A stretch of DNA of 64,000 nucleotides from Salinarimonas rosea DSM 21201 (GCF_000429045.1 NZ_AUBC01000017.1:1-64000); one strand, 5' to 3'; counted from the stretch's first letter, positions 48,972-57,522 are shown. Notes: generated from the sequence alone by a model not told the origin. Made by a program: numbers and translations.

Positions 48972-50642
48972 TCAGTAATCTTTGAGTACTTCTTCAATCC
49001 TGTCCAGGAGAGGCACGAAACCACGAAAATTCAGCGTGTTTGCCTGCGGTCTTACCACATTTTGGGCGAAAGCCTCTTTCCCATAGTGTTTTGTCGGATC
49101 GAAATTTTTATCTCCTGGATGGAATATCTTGCCGTGCAGTGGTGTGTTGAGAACGGGCGGATCGAACAAGTGCTCAATCGCCCTCTCTTCGTTAAGGCGT
49201 CCTTCAGGAACTTTCACCACGTACATATTGTCTTTGATGCGGTAGAAGTGCTCTTTTGTGTTTATATCGACAGTTTTCCCAGTGGCCTCTTTGATTTTAC
49301 CAAAAACTCCTTTCGCACCAGAGTCATTATCAACAACAATGATGAGCGGATGAAGCGGCCGTGACCGGGAAAATTTTAATACTTCTTTGTCATAATTATG
49401 AATTAGTTTACACAAATTTGCAGTACCTCCAAGACCGATTACTTCAGCTGCCAGAGAATTCAAGTTGACGAATTCGACTTTAAAGGTAGCATTTCTCGCC
49501 GACGAATCAACCATAGATGGGTACTGTAATGCCAAGCTCTTTAAGGCGGCACGCAAATAAGCATTATCCGTCTTGCCCTCACAAAGAATGACGGGTTTGA
49601 GCCGCCTAGCAAACAAGTGAGAGAGCCAAAATTTTCTTGCAATCTTGAAAATCTCCCCTACCCGCATGCTGTCGTTGAGAGGACCGGCATTGTGCATTTT
49701 CACCGCACAAGCATGAGAGATTTTTCCTTCGAGCTGTCGTGCGCGGCCAGGAATTGGAGTTCCACTACTATCAACATAGGTAAACGAGCCGGTTTTTGCG
49801 TATGAATCGACCTGCGCACGCAGAGTTCGCCTATACTCTTTTCTTATGTTTGGCTTCTCGTTGACTACCAGACCGGTAACGATCTGCCTGCTCATACTAT
49901 ACTGCATACGCGTTTTATTCGGGTTGATAGCAAAGCCAGAAGACGCGATGATGGACTGCAAGACAGCCGACGGATCGAAGTTTGCCCCAGTTGGAACTGC
50001 AATATCAGCCGGAAAGTCCCTCACACGAGCTGAGAAAGTAATATCGTCTGCATAGCGAGAGTACCTGCATCTATTCTGCCTTGCCAATCTATCAAGCCGT
50101 CGATCGAGCGCATCCGCCACCAAGTTGGAAATCACAGGGGAACATGGGGATCCCTGCGGAAGCTCATTATTGTGAATGGCAATCTGCGCAATTAAAGTGG
50201 CGATCTTCGGCTCCAGCTGAAATTTCTTGTTCTTAATAAAAAACCCCCTCACTCGTCCGAAATTGAACGAGGGGAAGAAATTCTCCAAATCTATGTTGAA
50301 GACGTATCGCTTGCGTTTATGAATGTTGGCATTTGTTAAAATCGAACGCTGTCGTTCGAAACCGTGGGAACGGCTTTTTTTATTTTCTGGAAGAGCATTG
50401 ATTTCATCGCGACATTCTTGAAGAAGATCCGCTAACCGGCGTTGCAGCGATTTGAGACGAGGCTCTGGCGCGCTTATCAATCTCGTCCCGCCCGAACGCT
50501 TAGCTATCGAGAACGTCTTGTATTTGGTTGCAGGTGGAAGATTATATAGTATAAACGTTATGCTACTGGGACTAAACCCTAATAGGCTCGCCAGGTCGTA
50601 AACGGTTTTCGCGCTTCTTAGTGAAGTCAGTTTCGATGTCAC
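48972..50642 (-). CDS. Retron reverse transcriptase fused to a TOPRIM domain
   Basis: A 556-residue protein. RT part: the retron-specific NAxxH motif is Asn104-His108 (NANIH), motif A is FNIDLENFFPSF (Asp118), LPQGSPCSPVISN is at 161-173, the catalytic YADD is at 197-200, INPNKTRM follows, and the retron VTG motif is at 255-257. C-terminal part: a TOPRIM nuclease-type domain with VILCEGKTDN (Glu355) and IIVVDNDSGAKG (Asp438 and Asp440). This RT-TOPRIM fusion is the layout of retron Ec67 (Eco2), with similar length. GTG start at 50642 with a G7 run six bases upstream. Codon use is AT-rich, unlike neighbours. Expected role: phage defence, the msDNA-RT complex holding the nuclease in check (family knowledge). 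Confidence 0.93.
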   Translation of the reverse strand: MTSKLTSLRSAKTVYDLASLLGFSPSSITFILYNLPPATKYKTFSIAKRSGGTRLISAPEPRLKSLQRRLADLLQECRDEINALPENKKSRSHGFERQRSILTNANIHKRKRYVFNIDLENFFPSFNFGRVRGFFIKNKKFQLEPKIATLIAQIAIHNNELPQGSPCSPVISNLVADALDRRLDRLARQNRCRYSRYADDITFSARVRDFPADIAVPTGANFDPSAVLQSIIASSGFAINPNKTRMQYSMSRQIVTGLVVNEKPNIRKEYRRTLRAQVDSYAKTGSFTYVDSSGTPIPGRARQLEGKISHACAVKMHNAGPLNDSMRVGEIFKIARKFWLSHLFARRLKPVILCEGKTDNAYLRAALKSLALQYPSMVDSSARNATFKVEFVNLNSLAAEVIGLGGTANLCKLIHNYDKEVLKFSRSRPLHPLIIVVDNDSGAKGVFGKIKEATGKTVDINTKEHFYRIKDNMYVVKVPEGRLNEERAIEHLFDPPVLNTPLHGKIFHPGDKNFDPTKHYGKEAFAQNVVRPQANTLNFRGFVPLLDRIEEVLKDY

Positions 50643-50659
50643 GCCGCGCCCCCCCTGGG

Positions 50660-50801
50660 GGGTTGGCAGGTACTCTTATGCGATGTAGTCCGCATCTCAA
50701 ATCGAGTAAGCCGAGATGCATAAAGAAGCCAAGGAAGCAGACGAACCCTGGCCATTTTTTCTCATGCCACGAAACGCGGCAACGAAACTACCTGCCAACC
50801 C
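50660..50801 (-). ncRNA. Retron msr-msd non-coding RNA
   Basis: Upstream of the RT gene on its strand. The 5' arm a1 (50801-50789) and 3' arm a2 (50672-50660) are perfect complements over 13 bp (GGGTTGGCAGGTA). Just after a1 the RNA reads TAG, whose G (50788) is the candidate branch guanosine. An msr hairpin follows at 50781-50765: stem TGCCGCG/CGTGGCA with a UUU loop. A second hairpin, GCCAGGG/CCTTGGC, lies at 50752-50728. The msd stem GCATCTC/GAGATGC lies at 50719-50692, extendable outward by TTAT/ATAA across a bulge. Exact msDNA ends cannot be set by eye. Confidence 0.82.
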
Positions 50802-50855
50802 TTGAACGGATGGATGGCAGAACTCCGAGCTGGATGCAACTGAAAAGGAACCGCC

Positions 50856-51578
50856 ATGCTCCTCCAGGCCGCCCTCAACGGCGCCCGCACCCGCGCGGAG
50901 CACCCTGCCGTTCCGCTCACGCCGGACGAGCTCGCCGCCGATGCCGCCGCTGTCGTGGCGGCGGGGGTCGGGGCGCTGCACGTGCATCCGCGCGACGCCT
51001 CCGGCGCGGAGACGCTCGAGGCGGACGCCGTCGCCACCGCGCTGGACGCGATCCGCGCCGCCTGCCCCGGCATCCCCGTCGGCGTGTCCACCGGCGCCTG
51101 GATCGCGCCCGGGGGCGCCGCGCGGCGCGAGGCGATGCGCGGCTGGCGGGTCGAGCCGGACTACGTCTCCATCAACCTCTGCGAGGACGATGCGCCCGAA
51201 GTCGTGGCACTTGCTCTCGAAATGGGCATCGGCGTCGAGGCCGGGCTGTGGTCGCGCGGCGACGTCGCCCGCTTCCTGCGCGAGCCGTGGGCGGATCGCG
51301 TGCTGCGCGTCCTCGTCGAGATCGTCGAGCAGGGCGAGAGCGAGGCGCTCGGCGCCTTCGAGGCCGTCGTGGCCGAGCTCGACGAGGGCGGCTGGGCGGG
51401 CCCCGTCCTGAGCCACGGGCTCGACACGGGGTTCTGGCCGGTGCTGCCGGCCGCGCTGCGCGCCGGGCATGATCTTCGCATCGGGCTCGAGGACGTGCTC
51501 GTCCTGCCGGACGGGTCGCCCGCGGCCGGGAACGCGGCGCTCGCCGCCGCGGCGGCGCGGGTCGCGGGCGGGCGCTGA
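50856..51578 (+). CDS. BKACE (DUF849) family beta-keto acid cleavage enzyme
   Basis: A 240-residue TIM-barrel enzyme of the 3-keto-5-aminohexanoate cleavage family. The zinc ligands are in ALHVHPRDA near residue 43, and GLEDVLVLPDG near the end holds the conserved Glu. Other motifs are VSTGAWIAPGG and YVSINLCED. The family condenses a beta-keto acid with acetyl-CoA; the substrate is not predictable. Short compared with many members (about 270-310). It lies directly behind the retron promoter side and ahead of the BMP gene. Confidence 0.88.
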   Translation: MLLQAALNGARTRAEHPAVPLTPDELAADAAAVVAAGVGALHVHPRDASGAETLEADAVATALDAIRAACPGIPVGVSTGAWIAPGGAARREAMRGWRVEPDYVSINLCEDDAPEVVALALEMGIGVEAGLWSRGDVARFLREPWADRVLRVLVEIVEQGESEALGAFEAVVAELDEGGWAGPVLSHGLDTGFWPVLPAALRAGHDLRIGLEDVLVLPDGSPAAGNAALAAAAARVAGGR

Positions 51579-51663
51579 CGTCGGACGCGCCGACCCCGCG
51601 CGCGCCGTTGCACGGGTCGGGGATGAGTGTCACAGTCGTGGTTCTCCAGAACAAGAGGTCGTC

Positions 51664-52737
51664 ATGAAGACAGGGACTTCGCTGATCGCCGCCGTCGCGG
51701 CGCTCGCCATCGGTGCGACGGCTGCCGTCGCGCAGCAGGACACCGCCAAGGTTGGCTTCATCTACGTCGGCCCGGTGGGCGACCACGGCTGGTCCTACCA
51801 GCACGACCAGGGCCGCCAGGCCGTCGAGGCCGCCTTCGGCGACAAGGTCGAGACGACCTTCGTCGAGAGCGTGCCGGAGTCCGACGCCGAGCGCGCCATC
51901 GAGCAGCTCGCCCGCACGGGCCACGACATCGTCTTCACGACCTCGTTCGGCTTCATGGAGCCGACGCTCGCGGTCGCGCAGCGCTATCCCGACGTGAAGT
52001 TCGAGCACGCGACCGGCTACAAGCGCGCGGACAACCTCGCCACCTATGCGGCGAAGTTCCACGAGGGCCGCTACATCATCGGCCAGATCGCCGCGCGCAT
52101 GTCCGAGAGCGGCGTCATCGGCTACGTCGGCGCCTTCCCGATCCCGGAGGTCATCGCCGGCATCAACGCCTTCATGCTCGGCGCGCAGTCGATCGACCCC
52201 GACATCGAGCTGCGCGTCGTGTGGGTGAACTCCTGGTACGACCCCGCCCGCGAGGCGGACGCCGCGACGGCGCTGCTCGACCAGGGCGTCGACGTCATCA
52301 CCCAGCACACCGACAGCCCGGCCCCGCTCCAGGCCGCCGCGGACCGCGGCGCGCTCGGCTTCGGCCAGGCTTCCGACATGGAGCGGTTCGCGCCCGAGGC
52401 GCAGCTCACCGCCATCGTCGACAACTGGAACGACTACTACGTCGAGCGGGTCCAGGCCGTGCTCGACGGCACCTGGGAGTCGCAGGACGTCTGGGGCGGT
52501 ATCGATTCCGGCATGGTGGAGATGGCCGAGTACAAGAACATGCCCGAGGAGGTCGCCGAGATGGCCCGCGCCACCGAGGCCGCCATCGCGTCCGGCGAGC
52601 TGCACCCCTTCACCTGCCCGGTCTTCGCGCAGGACGGGTCGGAAGTGCCCTGCGAAGGCGACGGCGCCCTCTCCGACGCGCAGATCCTCGGCATGAACTT
52701 CTATGTCCAGGGGATCGAGGCCCAGCTGCCGAACTGA
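51664..52737 (+). CDS. BMP family ABC transporter substrate-binding protein
   Basis: A 357-residue periplasmic protein with a signal peptide (SLIAAVAALAIGATAAVAQ). The BMP core has KVGFIYVGPVGDHGWSYQHD near 30, VFTTSFGFMEPTL and GYVGAFPIPEVIAGINAF. The family binds purine nucleosides or related compounds. Its natural partner is the ATPase/permease set at 45384-48963, from which the retron now separates it. A strong hairpin follows at 52762-52791. Confidence 0.94.
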   Translation: MKTGTSLIAAVAALAIGATAAVAQQDTAKVGFIYVGPVGDHGWSYQHDQGRQAVEAAFGDKVETTFVESVPESDAERAIEQLARTGHDIVFTTSFGFMEPTLAVAQRYPDVKFEHATGYKRADNLATYAAKFHEGRYIIGQIAARMSESGVIGYVGAFPIPEVIAGINAFMLGAQSIDPDIELRVVWVNSWYDPAREADAATALLDQGVDVITQHTDSPAPLQAAADRGALGFGQASDMERFAPEAQLTAIVDNWNDYYVERVQAVLDGTWESQDVWGGIDSGMVEMAEYKNMPEEVAEMARATEAAIASGELHPFTCPVFAQDGSEVPCEGDGALSDAQILGMNFYVQGIEAQLPN

Positions 52738-52761
52738 CGCGCCTCGCGCGTCCCTGCCTCG

Positions 52762-52791
52762 GCGCGCGCGGCGTTCGGACGCCGCGCGCGC
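52762..52791 (+). terminator. Strong GC hairpin after the BMP gene (no T-run)
   Basis: A 13-bp stem around GCGCGCGGCGT, loop TCGG, and its full complement. With no T-run, it more likely protects the 3' end of the BMP message or attenuates reading into pncA than acts as a classical terminator. Confidence 0.45.
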
Positions 52792-52836
52792 TCCCGGGCA
52801 CCGACTACGCCGACGAAAACGCCGAGGGAGCGCCAG

Positions 52837-53487
52837 ATGGACCCGACGCTCGGCGAGGAGGACGTCCTCCTCGCGATCGACGTGCAATACGACTTCCTGC
52901 CCGGCGGGGCGCTGGCGGTGGCGGACGGCGACGGCGTGATCGCCCCGATCGACGCGCTCGCCCGGCGCTTCGCCAGCCATCGCGGCCACCTCGTCCTGAC
53001 GCAGGACTGGCACCCGCCGCACCACGCCTCCTTCGCCTCGAGCCATCCGGGCAAGGCGGCGTTCGAGACGATCCAGATGCCCTACGGGCCGCAGGTCCTG
53101 TGGCCGGACCATTGCGTCCAGGGCTCCCGCGGCGCGGAGATCTCGCGTGGGCTCGACTGCGCGAGCGCCGCCGAGCTCGTCATCCGCAAGGGCTTCCACA
53201 AGGACGTGGACAGCTATTCCGCCTTCCGCGAGGCGGACCGGCACACCCACACGGGCCTCGCCGGCTACCTGCGTGAGCGCGGGCTGAAGCGCGTCTTCTG
53301 CGCCGGGCTGGCGACGGACTTCTGCGTCGCCTGGACCGCGCTCGACGCGCGGGCGGAAGGCTTCGAGACGGTCGTCGTGATCGACGCCTGCCGGGCGATC
53401 GACCAGGACGGGTCGCTCGCCAAGGCGCTCGCCGACCTCGAGCGCGCCGGCGTGGTGATCTGCGAGACCGGCGACCTCCTCGCCTGA
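52837..53487 (+). CDS. pncA: Nicotinamidase
   Basis: A 216-residue cysteine hydrolase converting nicotinamide to nicotinate for NAD salvage. The catalytic triad is Asp15 (AIDVQYDF), Lys118 (VIRKGFHKD) and Cys163 (ATDFCVAWTALDA). The metal site is Asp57, His59 and His63 (QDWHPPHHASF). It is the last gene of the BKACE-BMP-pncA run, which fits import and salvage of a nucleoside or nicotinamide-type compound (inference). Confidence 0.95.
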   Translation: MDPTLGEEDVLLAIDVQYDFLPGGALAVADGDGVIAPIDALARRFASHRGHLVLTQDWHPPHHASFASSHPGKAAFETIQMPYGPQVLWPDHCVQGSRGAEISRGLDCASAAELVIRKGFHKDVDSYSAFREADRHTHTGLAGYLRERGLKRVFCAGLATDFCVAWTALDARAEGFETVVVIDACRAIDQDGSLAKALADLERAGVVICETGDLLA

Positions 53488-53539
53488 GGGGCATCGCCCA
53501 TCGCCTCGTCCCGGCGGCCGAGCGCCGACGGCGCCCGCC

Positions 53540-53995
53540 TCACCCCGGCAGCGCGTAGGTCCCCGTCGCGTGGCAGACCGGCTCGTCCGCGCCCTCGGAG
53601 CGGATCGTAACCTCGCCCACCGCGAGCCGGCGGCCGAGCTTGAGGAGGCGGGTGTCGGCGACGAGGGCGGCCTGGGGCGGCTTGCGCAGGAAGTTGAAGG
53701 AGAGGTTCGTCGTCACCGCGAGCGCGACCGGTCCGACGTTGGCGAGAACCGCGACGTAGAGCGCGAGATCGGCGAGCGTCATCATCGACGGGCCCGACAG
53801 CGTGCCGCCCGGGCGGACATGGCGCGGGTGGAAGTCGAGCCGCATCCGCGCCGTGAGCGGCCCCACCGCCTCCACGTGCCAGATCCGGCCGTCGAGATAG
53901 ATCTCCGGGAACTCGCGCTCGAGGAAGGCCTCGACCTCGGGCGCGCTCATCACCGGCCGGGTCGCGCTCTCGCGCATTGCCGGACGCTCGCTCAT
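53540..53995 (-). CDS. PaaI-type hotdog thioesterase
   Basis: A 151-residue hotdog-fold protein. GGTLSGPSMMTLADLALYVAV near residue 63 is the central helix and active-site region, and TTNLSFNFLRKP follows. It probably hydrolyses acyl-CoA esters in the cytoplasm. GGGGAGAG precedes the ATG. Divergent from the enoyl-CoA hydratase gene across 114 bp, so a link to acyl-CoA metabolism is likely. Confidence 0.87.
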   Translation of the reverse strand: MSERPAMRESATRPVMSAPEVEAFLEREFPEIYLDGRIWHVEAVGPLTARMRLDFHPRHVRPGGTLSGPSMMTLADLALYVAVLANVGPVALAVTTNLSFNFLRKPPQAALVADTRLLKLGRRLAVGEVTIRSEGADEPVCHATGTYALPG

Positions 53996-54109
53996 CGGGC
54001 ACTCTCCCCTCGCACGACACGGGTCTCGCGCCCGCTCGACGCATCCAAGCCCGCGCGCCCCGCGAGATCAAGCGCGCCCGCCTTCCCACCGTCCGCAGCG
54101 GAGGAGAGC

Positions 54110-54922
54110 ATGAACGCCCATACCGGCCTCGACGCGCCCCCGCTCCGCCGCAGCGACGCCGACGGCGTGTGCACCCTCGTCCTCGACCGCCCGCGCGCCC
54201 GCAATGCGCTCTCGGACGCCACGATCGCGCTGCTCCACGAGACGCTCGGCGCGGTCGCCGCCGACCGCTCCGTGCGCTGCGTCGTGCTCGCGGCCGAGGG
54301 TCCGGCCTTCTGCGCGGGGCACGATCTCAAGGAGATGACCGCCCGGCGCGCCGACGCCGACCGCGGGCGGGCCTATTTCGAGGACCTGATGCGGCGCTGC
54401 TCGGCGATGATGCAGGCGATCGTGGCGCTGCCCCAGCCGGTGATCGCGGCGGTGGAGGGCGTCGCCACCGCCGCCGGCTGCCAGCTCGTCGCCACCTGCG
54501 ATCTCGCGGTGGCCGGCGAGGGCGCGCGGTTCGCCACGCCCGGCGTCCATATCGGGCTGTTCTGCTCGACCCCGATGGTGGCGCTCTCGCGCAACCTCGC
54601 GCCCAAGCACGCGATGGAGATGCTCCTGCTGGCCGAGCCGGTCGACGCCCGCGAGGCCTACCGGCTCAGCCTCGTCAACCGCGTCGTCCCCGCCGGCGAG
54701 GCGCTCGCGACGGCCGACGCCCTCGCCCGCTCGATCGCCGGGCGCTCGACGCTCACCGTCGCCACCGGCAAGCGCGCGTTCTACCGTCAGGCGGAGATGG
54801 GCCTCTCCGAGGCCTACGACTACGCCGCGCGGGTGATGGCGCAGAACATGATGGCGCGCGATGCGGAAGAAGGTATCAACGCCTTCGTCGAGAAGCGCCC
54901 GCCCGCCTGGGAAGACCGATGA
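54110..54922 (+). CDS. Enoyl-CoA hydratase/isomerase family protein
   Basis: A 270-residue crotonase. TLVLDRPRARNALSDATI near 22, oxyanion-hole AEGPAFCAGHDLKEM near 61, and AAVEGVATAAGCQLVATCDL near 113. The position of the usual first catalytic Glu is not clearly filled (the segment reads GVHIGLFCSTP), as in ECHDC3-like members. GAGGAGAG site before the ATG. Overlaps the CoA-binding protein gene (ATGA). Confidence 0.9.
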   Translation: MNAHTGLDAPPLRRSDADGVCTLVLDRPRARNALSDATIALLHETLGAVAADRSVRCVVLAAEGPAFCAGHDLKEMTARRADADRGRAYFEDLMRRCSAMMQAIVALPQPVIAAVEGVATAAGCQLVATCDLAVAGEGARFATPGVHIGLFCSTPMVALSRNLAPKHAMEMLLLAEPVDAREAYRLSLVNRVVPAGEALATADALARSIAGRSTLTVATGKRAFYRQAEMGLSEAYDYAARVMAQNMMARDAEEGINAFVEKRPPAWEDR

Positions 54923-55479
54923 GCCACGAAGCCTCCGCCTCCGGAACAGCAGCCACCCCCCTCGCCTATCCCGATGCCCTGATCCGCGACGTCCTCACCA
55001 CGACGAAATCGATCGCCCTCGTCGGCGCGTCCGGCAACCCGGCGCGGCCGAGCTTCATCGTGATGAAGTATCTGCTCGGCCGCGGCTTCGAGGTGATCCC
55101 GATCAACCCCGGCCAGGCCGGCAGCGAGATCCTCGGCCAGCGCGTCTACGCGAGCCTCGCGGATCTCGACCGCCCGGTGGACATGGTCGAGATCTTCCGG
55201 AACTCGGCGGCCGCCGGCCCCATCGTCGACGAGGCGCTGGCGCTCGAGCCGAAGCCGCGTACGATCTGGATGCAGCTCTCCGTCCGCAACGACGAGGCCG
55301 CGGCCCGCGCGGAGGCGGCCGGCGTGCGGGTCGTGATGGACCGCTGCCCGAAGATCGAGTTCGGCCGTCTCTCCGGCGAGATCTCCTGGCAGGGGGTGAA
55401 CTCCCGCGTCCTCTCCGCCAGGAAGCCCACCCGCGCCACGGGCGGCGTCCAGAAGCTGACGCTCGGCCCCAAGCGCTGA
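54919..55479 (+). CDS. CoA-binding domain protein (YccU type)
   Basis: A 186-residue Rossmann-fold protein. KSIALVGASGNPARPSF near 30 is the CoA-binding glycine motif, followed by GFEVIPINPGQAG and VVMDRCPKIEF near the end. It resembles the first domain of succinyl-CoA synthetase alpha; the function is not known. Translationally coupled to the enoyl-CoA hydratase. Confidence 0.9.
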   Translation: MSHEASASGTAATPLAYPDALIRDVLTTTKSIALVGASGNPARPSFIVMKYLLGRGFEVIPINPGQAGSEILGQRVYASLADLDRPVDMVEIFRNSAAAGPIVDEALALEPKPRTIWMQLSVRNDEAAARAEAAGVRVVMDRCPKIEFGRLSGEISWQGVNSRVLSARKPTRATGGVQKLTLGPKR

Positions 55480-55486
55480 GGCGGCC

Positions 55487-56446
55487 TCACCCCGTCGCAT
55501 CCGCCGCCCAGGCCTCCTCGGCGACGCCGTAGAGGGCGGCGCGGGCGACGACGCGGCGGGCCCAGGCGCGATGAACGGTCGGCTCGCACATGGCGCCCGC
55601 GTGCTGGAAGACGGCGCGCGCATCCTCCTGCAGGATCGCCCGCGCGCTCGCCAGATCGTCGGCGCGCACGGCGTAGGCGGCGTGGATGATCGCCACCTGC
55701 ATCGGGTGGATGGCGGTCTTGCCGGACAGGCCGAAGGCGACGTCGCGGGCCGCCTCGCGGGCGAGCGTCGCGGGGTCGCGCACGATGTCGAACACCGGCG
55801 CGGTGAGCGCGAAGCCGGCCGGGATCATCAGTCCCGCGAGCTGGGCGACGAGCGGGCCGAGCGGCCCCTCGTAGAGCGTCTCGCCGGGCATGCGCCGCAG
55901 GCCGAGGCAGGCGAGGAGGTCGTTGCCGCCGATGCGCAGCGCCAGCACGCGCCCGCGCGCCTCCGCCACGAGCTCGTCGCGCAGGTCGCGCATGGCGGAT
56001 GGATCGAACACCTCCGGCGTTTCCAGCGTCGGCATCAGGAGGAGATCGCGCCCGCCGAGCGCGGCGACCCAGGCGGCCACCTCGCCGGGGCGCACCTTGG
56101 GCGCCACCAGCCCCGCGAGCCGCTCGGCGCCCCGGAGCGCGGCGATCTCGCGCGCCATGGCGAGCGAGCGCGGGCGCACGAACAGCAGCGGCGCGTCCGG
56201 CGTCGGCGCGTCGATGCGCTCGAGCGCGGCGAGGAGCCCGCGCAGGTTCGCCAGCGCGTCGCCGATGTCGGTCTCGGCGACGGCGTCCTCGAGGCAGAGC
56301 ACGATCGAGCGCAGGCCCGACAGCTTCGCGCCCGTCGCCACGGCGCGGATGTCGGGCCGCGTCGCGGGGACGTAGAGCGTCGCGCCGAGCGCGAGCGGGT
56401 CGATGCCGCGGGCGGGAGAGACGACGTCATGCGCGGTCTTCGTCAC
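55487..56446 (-). CDS. HpcH/HpaI aldolase / CitE family lyase (Ter-type module)
   Basis: A 319-residue TIM-barrel lyase. GATLYVPATRPDI at the N-terminus, LCLEDAVAETDI near 50 with the metal-binding Glu/Asp, LMPTLETPEVFD near 136, RIGGNDLLACLG near 170, and GKTAIHPMQVAIIHAAY near 242. It forms C-C bonds or cleaves citramalyl/malyl-type substrates. GTG start overlapping the StiP stop (GTGA). It is the last gene of a six-gene operon and converges with the CoA-binding gene, 7 bp between stops. Confidence 0.88.
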   Translation of the reverse strand: MTKTAHDVVSPARGIDPLALGATLYVPATRPDIRAVATGAKLSGLRSIVLCLEDAVAETDIGDALANLRGLLAALERIDAPTPDAPLLFVRPRSLAMAREIAALRGAERLAGLVAPKVRPGEVAAWVAALGGRDLLLMPTLETPEVFDPSAMRDLRDELVAEARGRVLALRIGGNDLLACLGLRRMPGETLYEGPLGPLVAQLAGLMIPAGFALTAPVFDIVRDPATLAREAARDVAFGLSGKTAIHPMQVAIIHAAYAVRADDLASARAILQEDARAVFQHAGAMCEPTVHRAWARRVVARAALYGVAEEAWAADATG

Positions 56447-57522
56447 GACACCCTCCGGATCAAGGTCAGCGCGCGGTAGGGGGCGATCGCCTCGCCCGCC
56501 TCCTCCAGCGGAACGTCGCGCTCGCGCGCGAGATGAACGAGCGCCGCGCAGTCGGGGTCCGCCGCGGACGCCACGAAAACCCGCTCGGGCACCCGGCGCA
56601 AGACCGCGCGCGTCGCCTCGGCGATGCCGGGCTTGATGCGGTTGTGGTTGTCCACCGCGAAGCGCTCCGCGACCCCGGCCACGACCGCGCGGGAGGCGTC
56701 CCGGCGCCGCGCCCGGTCGGGATCCTCGGGCTGCATCGGCCGGACGGCGGGATCGCGCAGGGCGGGCGCGACGCGCGCCCAGAGCGTCTCGACGTGATCG
56801 CGGGTGACGTCGTACGCGGCGAGGTGGTCCCAGACGCGGCAGCCGTGGAAGTCGCCCGGACGAACCGCCTCGTTGAGGATCGTGCGCGAGACGAGGCCCG
56901 AGACGGTGGCGCCGAGGATGCCGGACGGGATCAGCCAGTCCTCGCCCGAGGCCGAAAGCCAGGCGCGGCCGCAGGGGTCGGCGAGCGTCACCAGGCGGGG
57001 CGCCCAGTCGGTGCGTCCTTCGAGCGTGCGCGCGAGCTCGCCGGCGATCGCGCCCTTGCCGGTCCAGCCGTCGACGAAGACGGCGCCCCCGGTCGGGCGC
57101 CGCGCGGCGACATGGGCGAGCGCGACGGCGTCGATGCCCCGGTCCCGGATGATCGAGACGCCGGCATGATCCACGTCGCGCCCGAGCGCCGCGAGCGCGC
57201 GCTTGAGCAGCACGCCCAGCGGCGCGCCGGCGCGCACGAGGCTCAGCAGCGTGATCGGCCCGTCGATCGCCGCGGCGAGCCCCTTCGCCAGCCCCGCGAT
57301 CTCCCGGGCCGCCCGCGGGGCGTGGCGGGCGAGCGCGTCCGCGTAGAGCGCGCGATAGGCGGCCGAGGGAGGCTCCTCGCGGCCGATCATCTCGGAATAG
57401 TGGCGCGCGCCGGACTGGATCGCCCGCTCCTTCTCCTCGGCGGGCGTCTCGGCGAGGGCGAGCGGCGTGAGCAGGAAGGCGATGTCGCCCTCGGCGAAGG
57501 AGCCGGGAAAGCCGCCATCCAT
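56443..57522 (-). CDS. StiP family protein (Ter-associated PRTase-like domain)
   Basis: A 359-residue protein of the group annotated as cysteine protease StiP. FAEGDIAFLLTPLALAET opens it, then GARHYSEMIGREEPPS, LSLVRAGAPLGVLLKRAL near 100, VSIIRDRGID, VFVDGWTGKGAIAGEL near 150 and SRTILNE. The last motifs look like a phosphoribosyltransferase-type PRPP loop, so a synthetic rather than proteolytic role is likely. TGATG overlap with the HAD gene and GTGA overlap with the aldolase gene. Confidence 0.85.
   Translation of the reverse strand: MDGGFPGSFAEGDIAFLLTPLALAETPAEEKERAIQSGARHYSEMIGREEPPSAAYRALYADALARHAPRAAREIAGLAKGLAAAIDGPITLLSLVRAGAPLGVLLKRALAALGRDVDHAGVSIIRDRGIDAVALAHVAARRPTGGAVFVDGWTGKGAIAGELARTLEGRTDWAPRLVTLADPCGRAWLSASGEDWLIPSGILGATVSGLVSRTILNEAVRPGDFHGCRVWDHLAAYDVTRDHVETLWARVAPALRDPAVRPMQPEDPDRARRRDASRAVVAGVAERFAVDNHNRIKPGIAEATRAVLRRVPERVFVASAADPDCAALVHLARERDVPLEEAGEAIAPYRALTLIRRVS

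Larger units (their letters stand above)
48964..50855. mobile_element. AT-rich retron island
   Basis: Base composition drops sharply: counted lines at 49261 and 49381 are 40% and 32% G+C, against 77% at 48721. It holds only the RT-TOPRIM gene and its ncRNA, both on the minus strand. It lies between permease 2 and the BKACE gene of what looks like one nutrient-uptake locus. No integrase, transposase, tRNA or clear flanking repeat was seen, so the route of entry is unknown. Confidence 0.75.

Noticed and set aside
48950-48990. GCCGGATC repeated on both sides of the permease stop as a retron target-site duplication
   Set aside because: The two short copies are both on the left side of the island (around 48953-48973), and no matching copy was found at the right end.
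48972-50642. Group II intron or DGR reverse transcriptase
   Set aside because: No maturase or endonuclease domain, no template/variable repeat, and the NAxxH and VTG motifs plus the upstream a1/a2 RNA are retron-specific.
52762-52791. Classical Rho-independent terminator after the BMP gene
   Set aside because: The stem is strong, but no T-run follows it; kept only as a hairpin of uncertain role.
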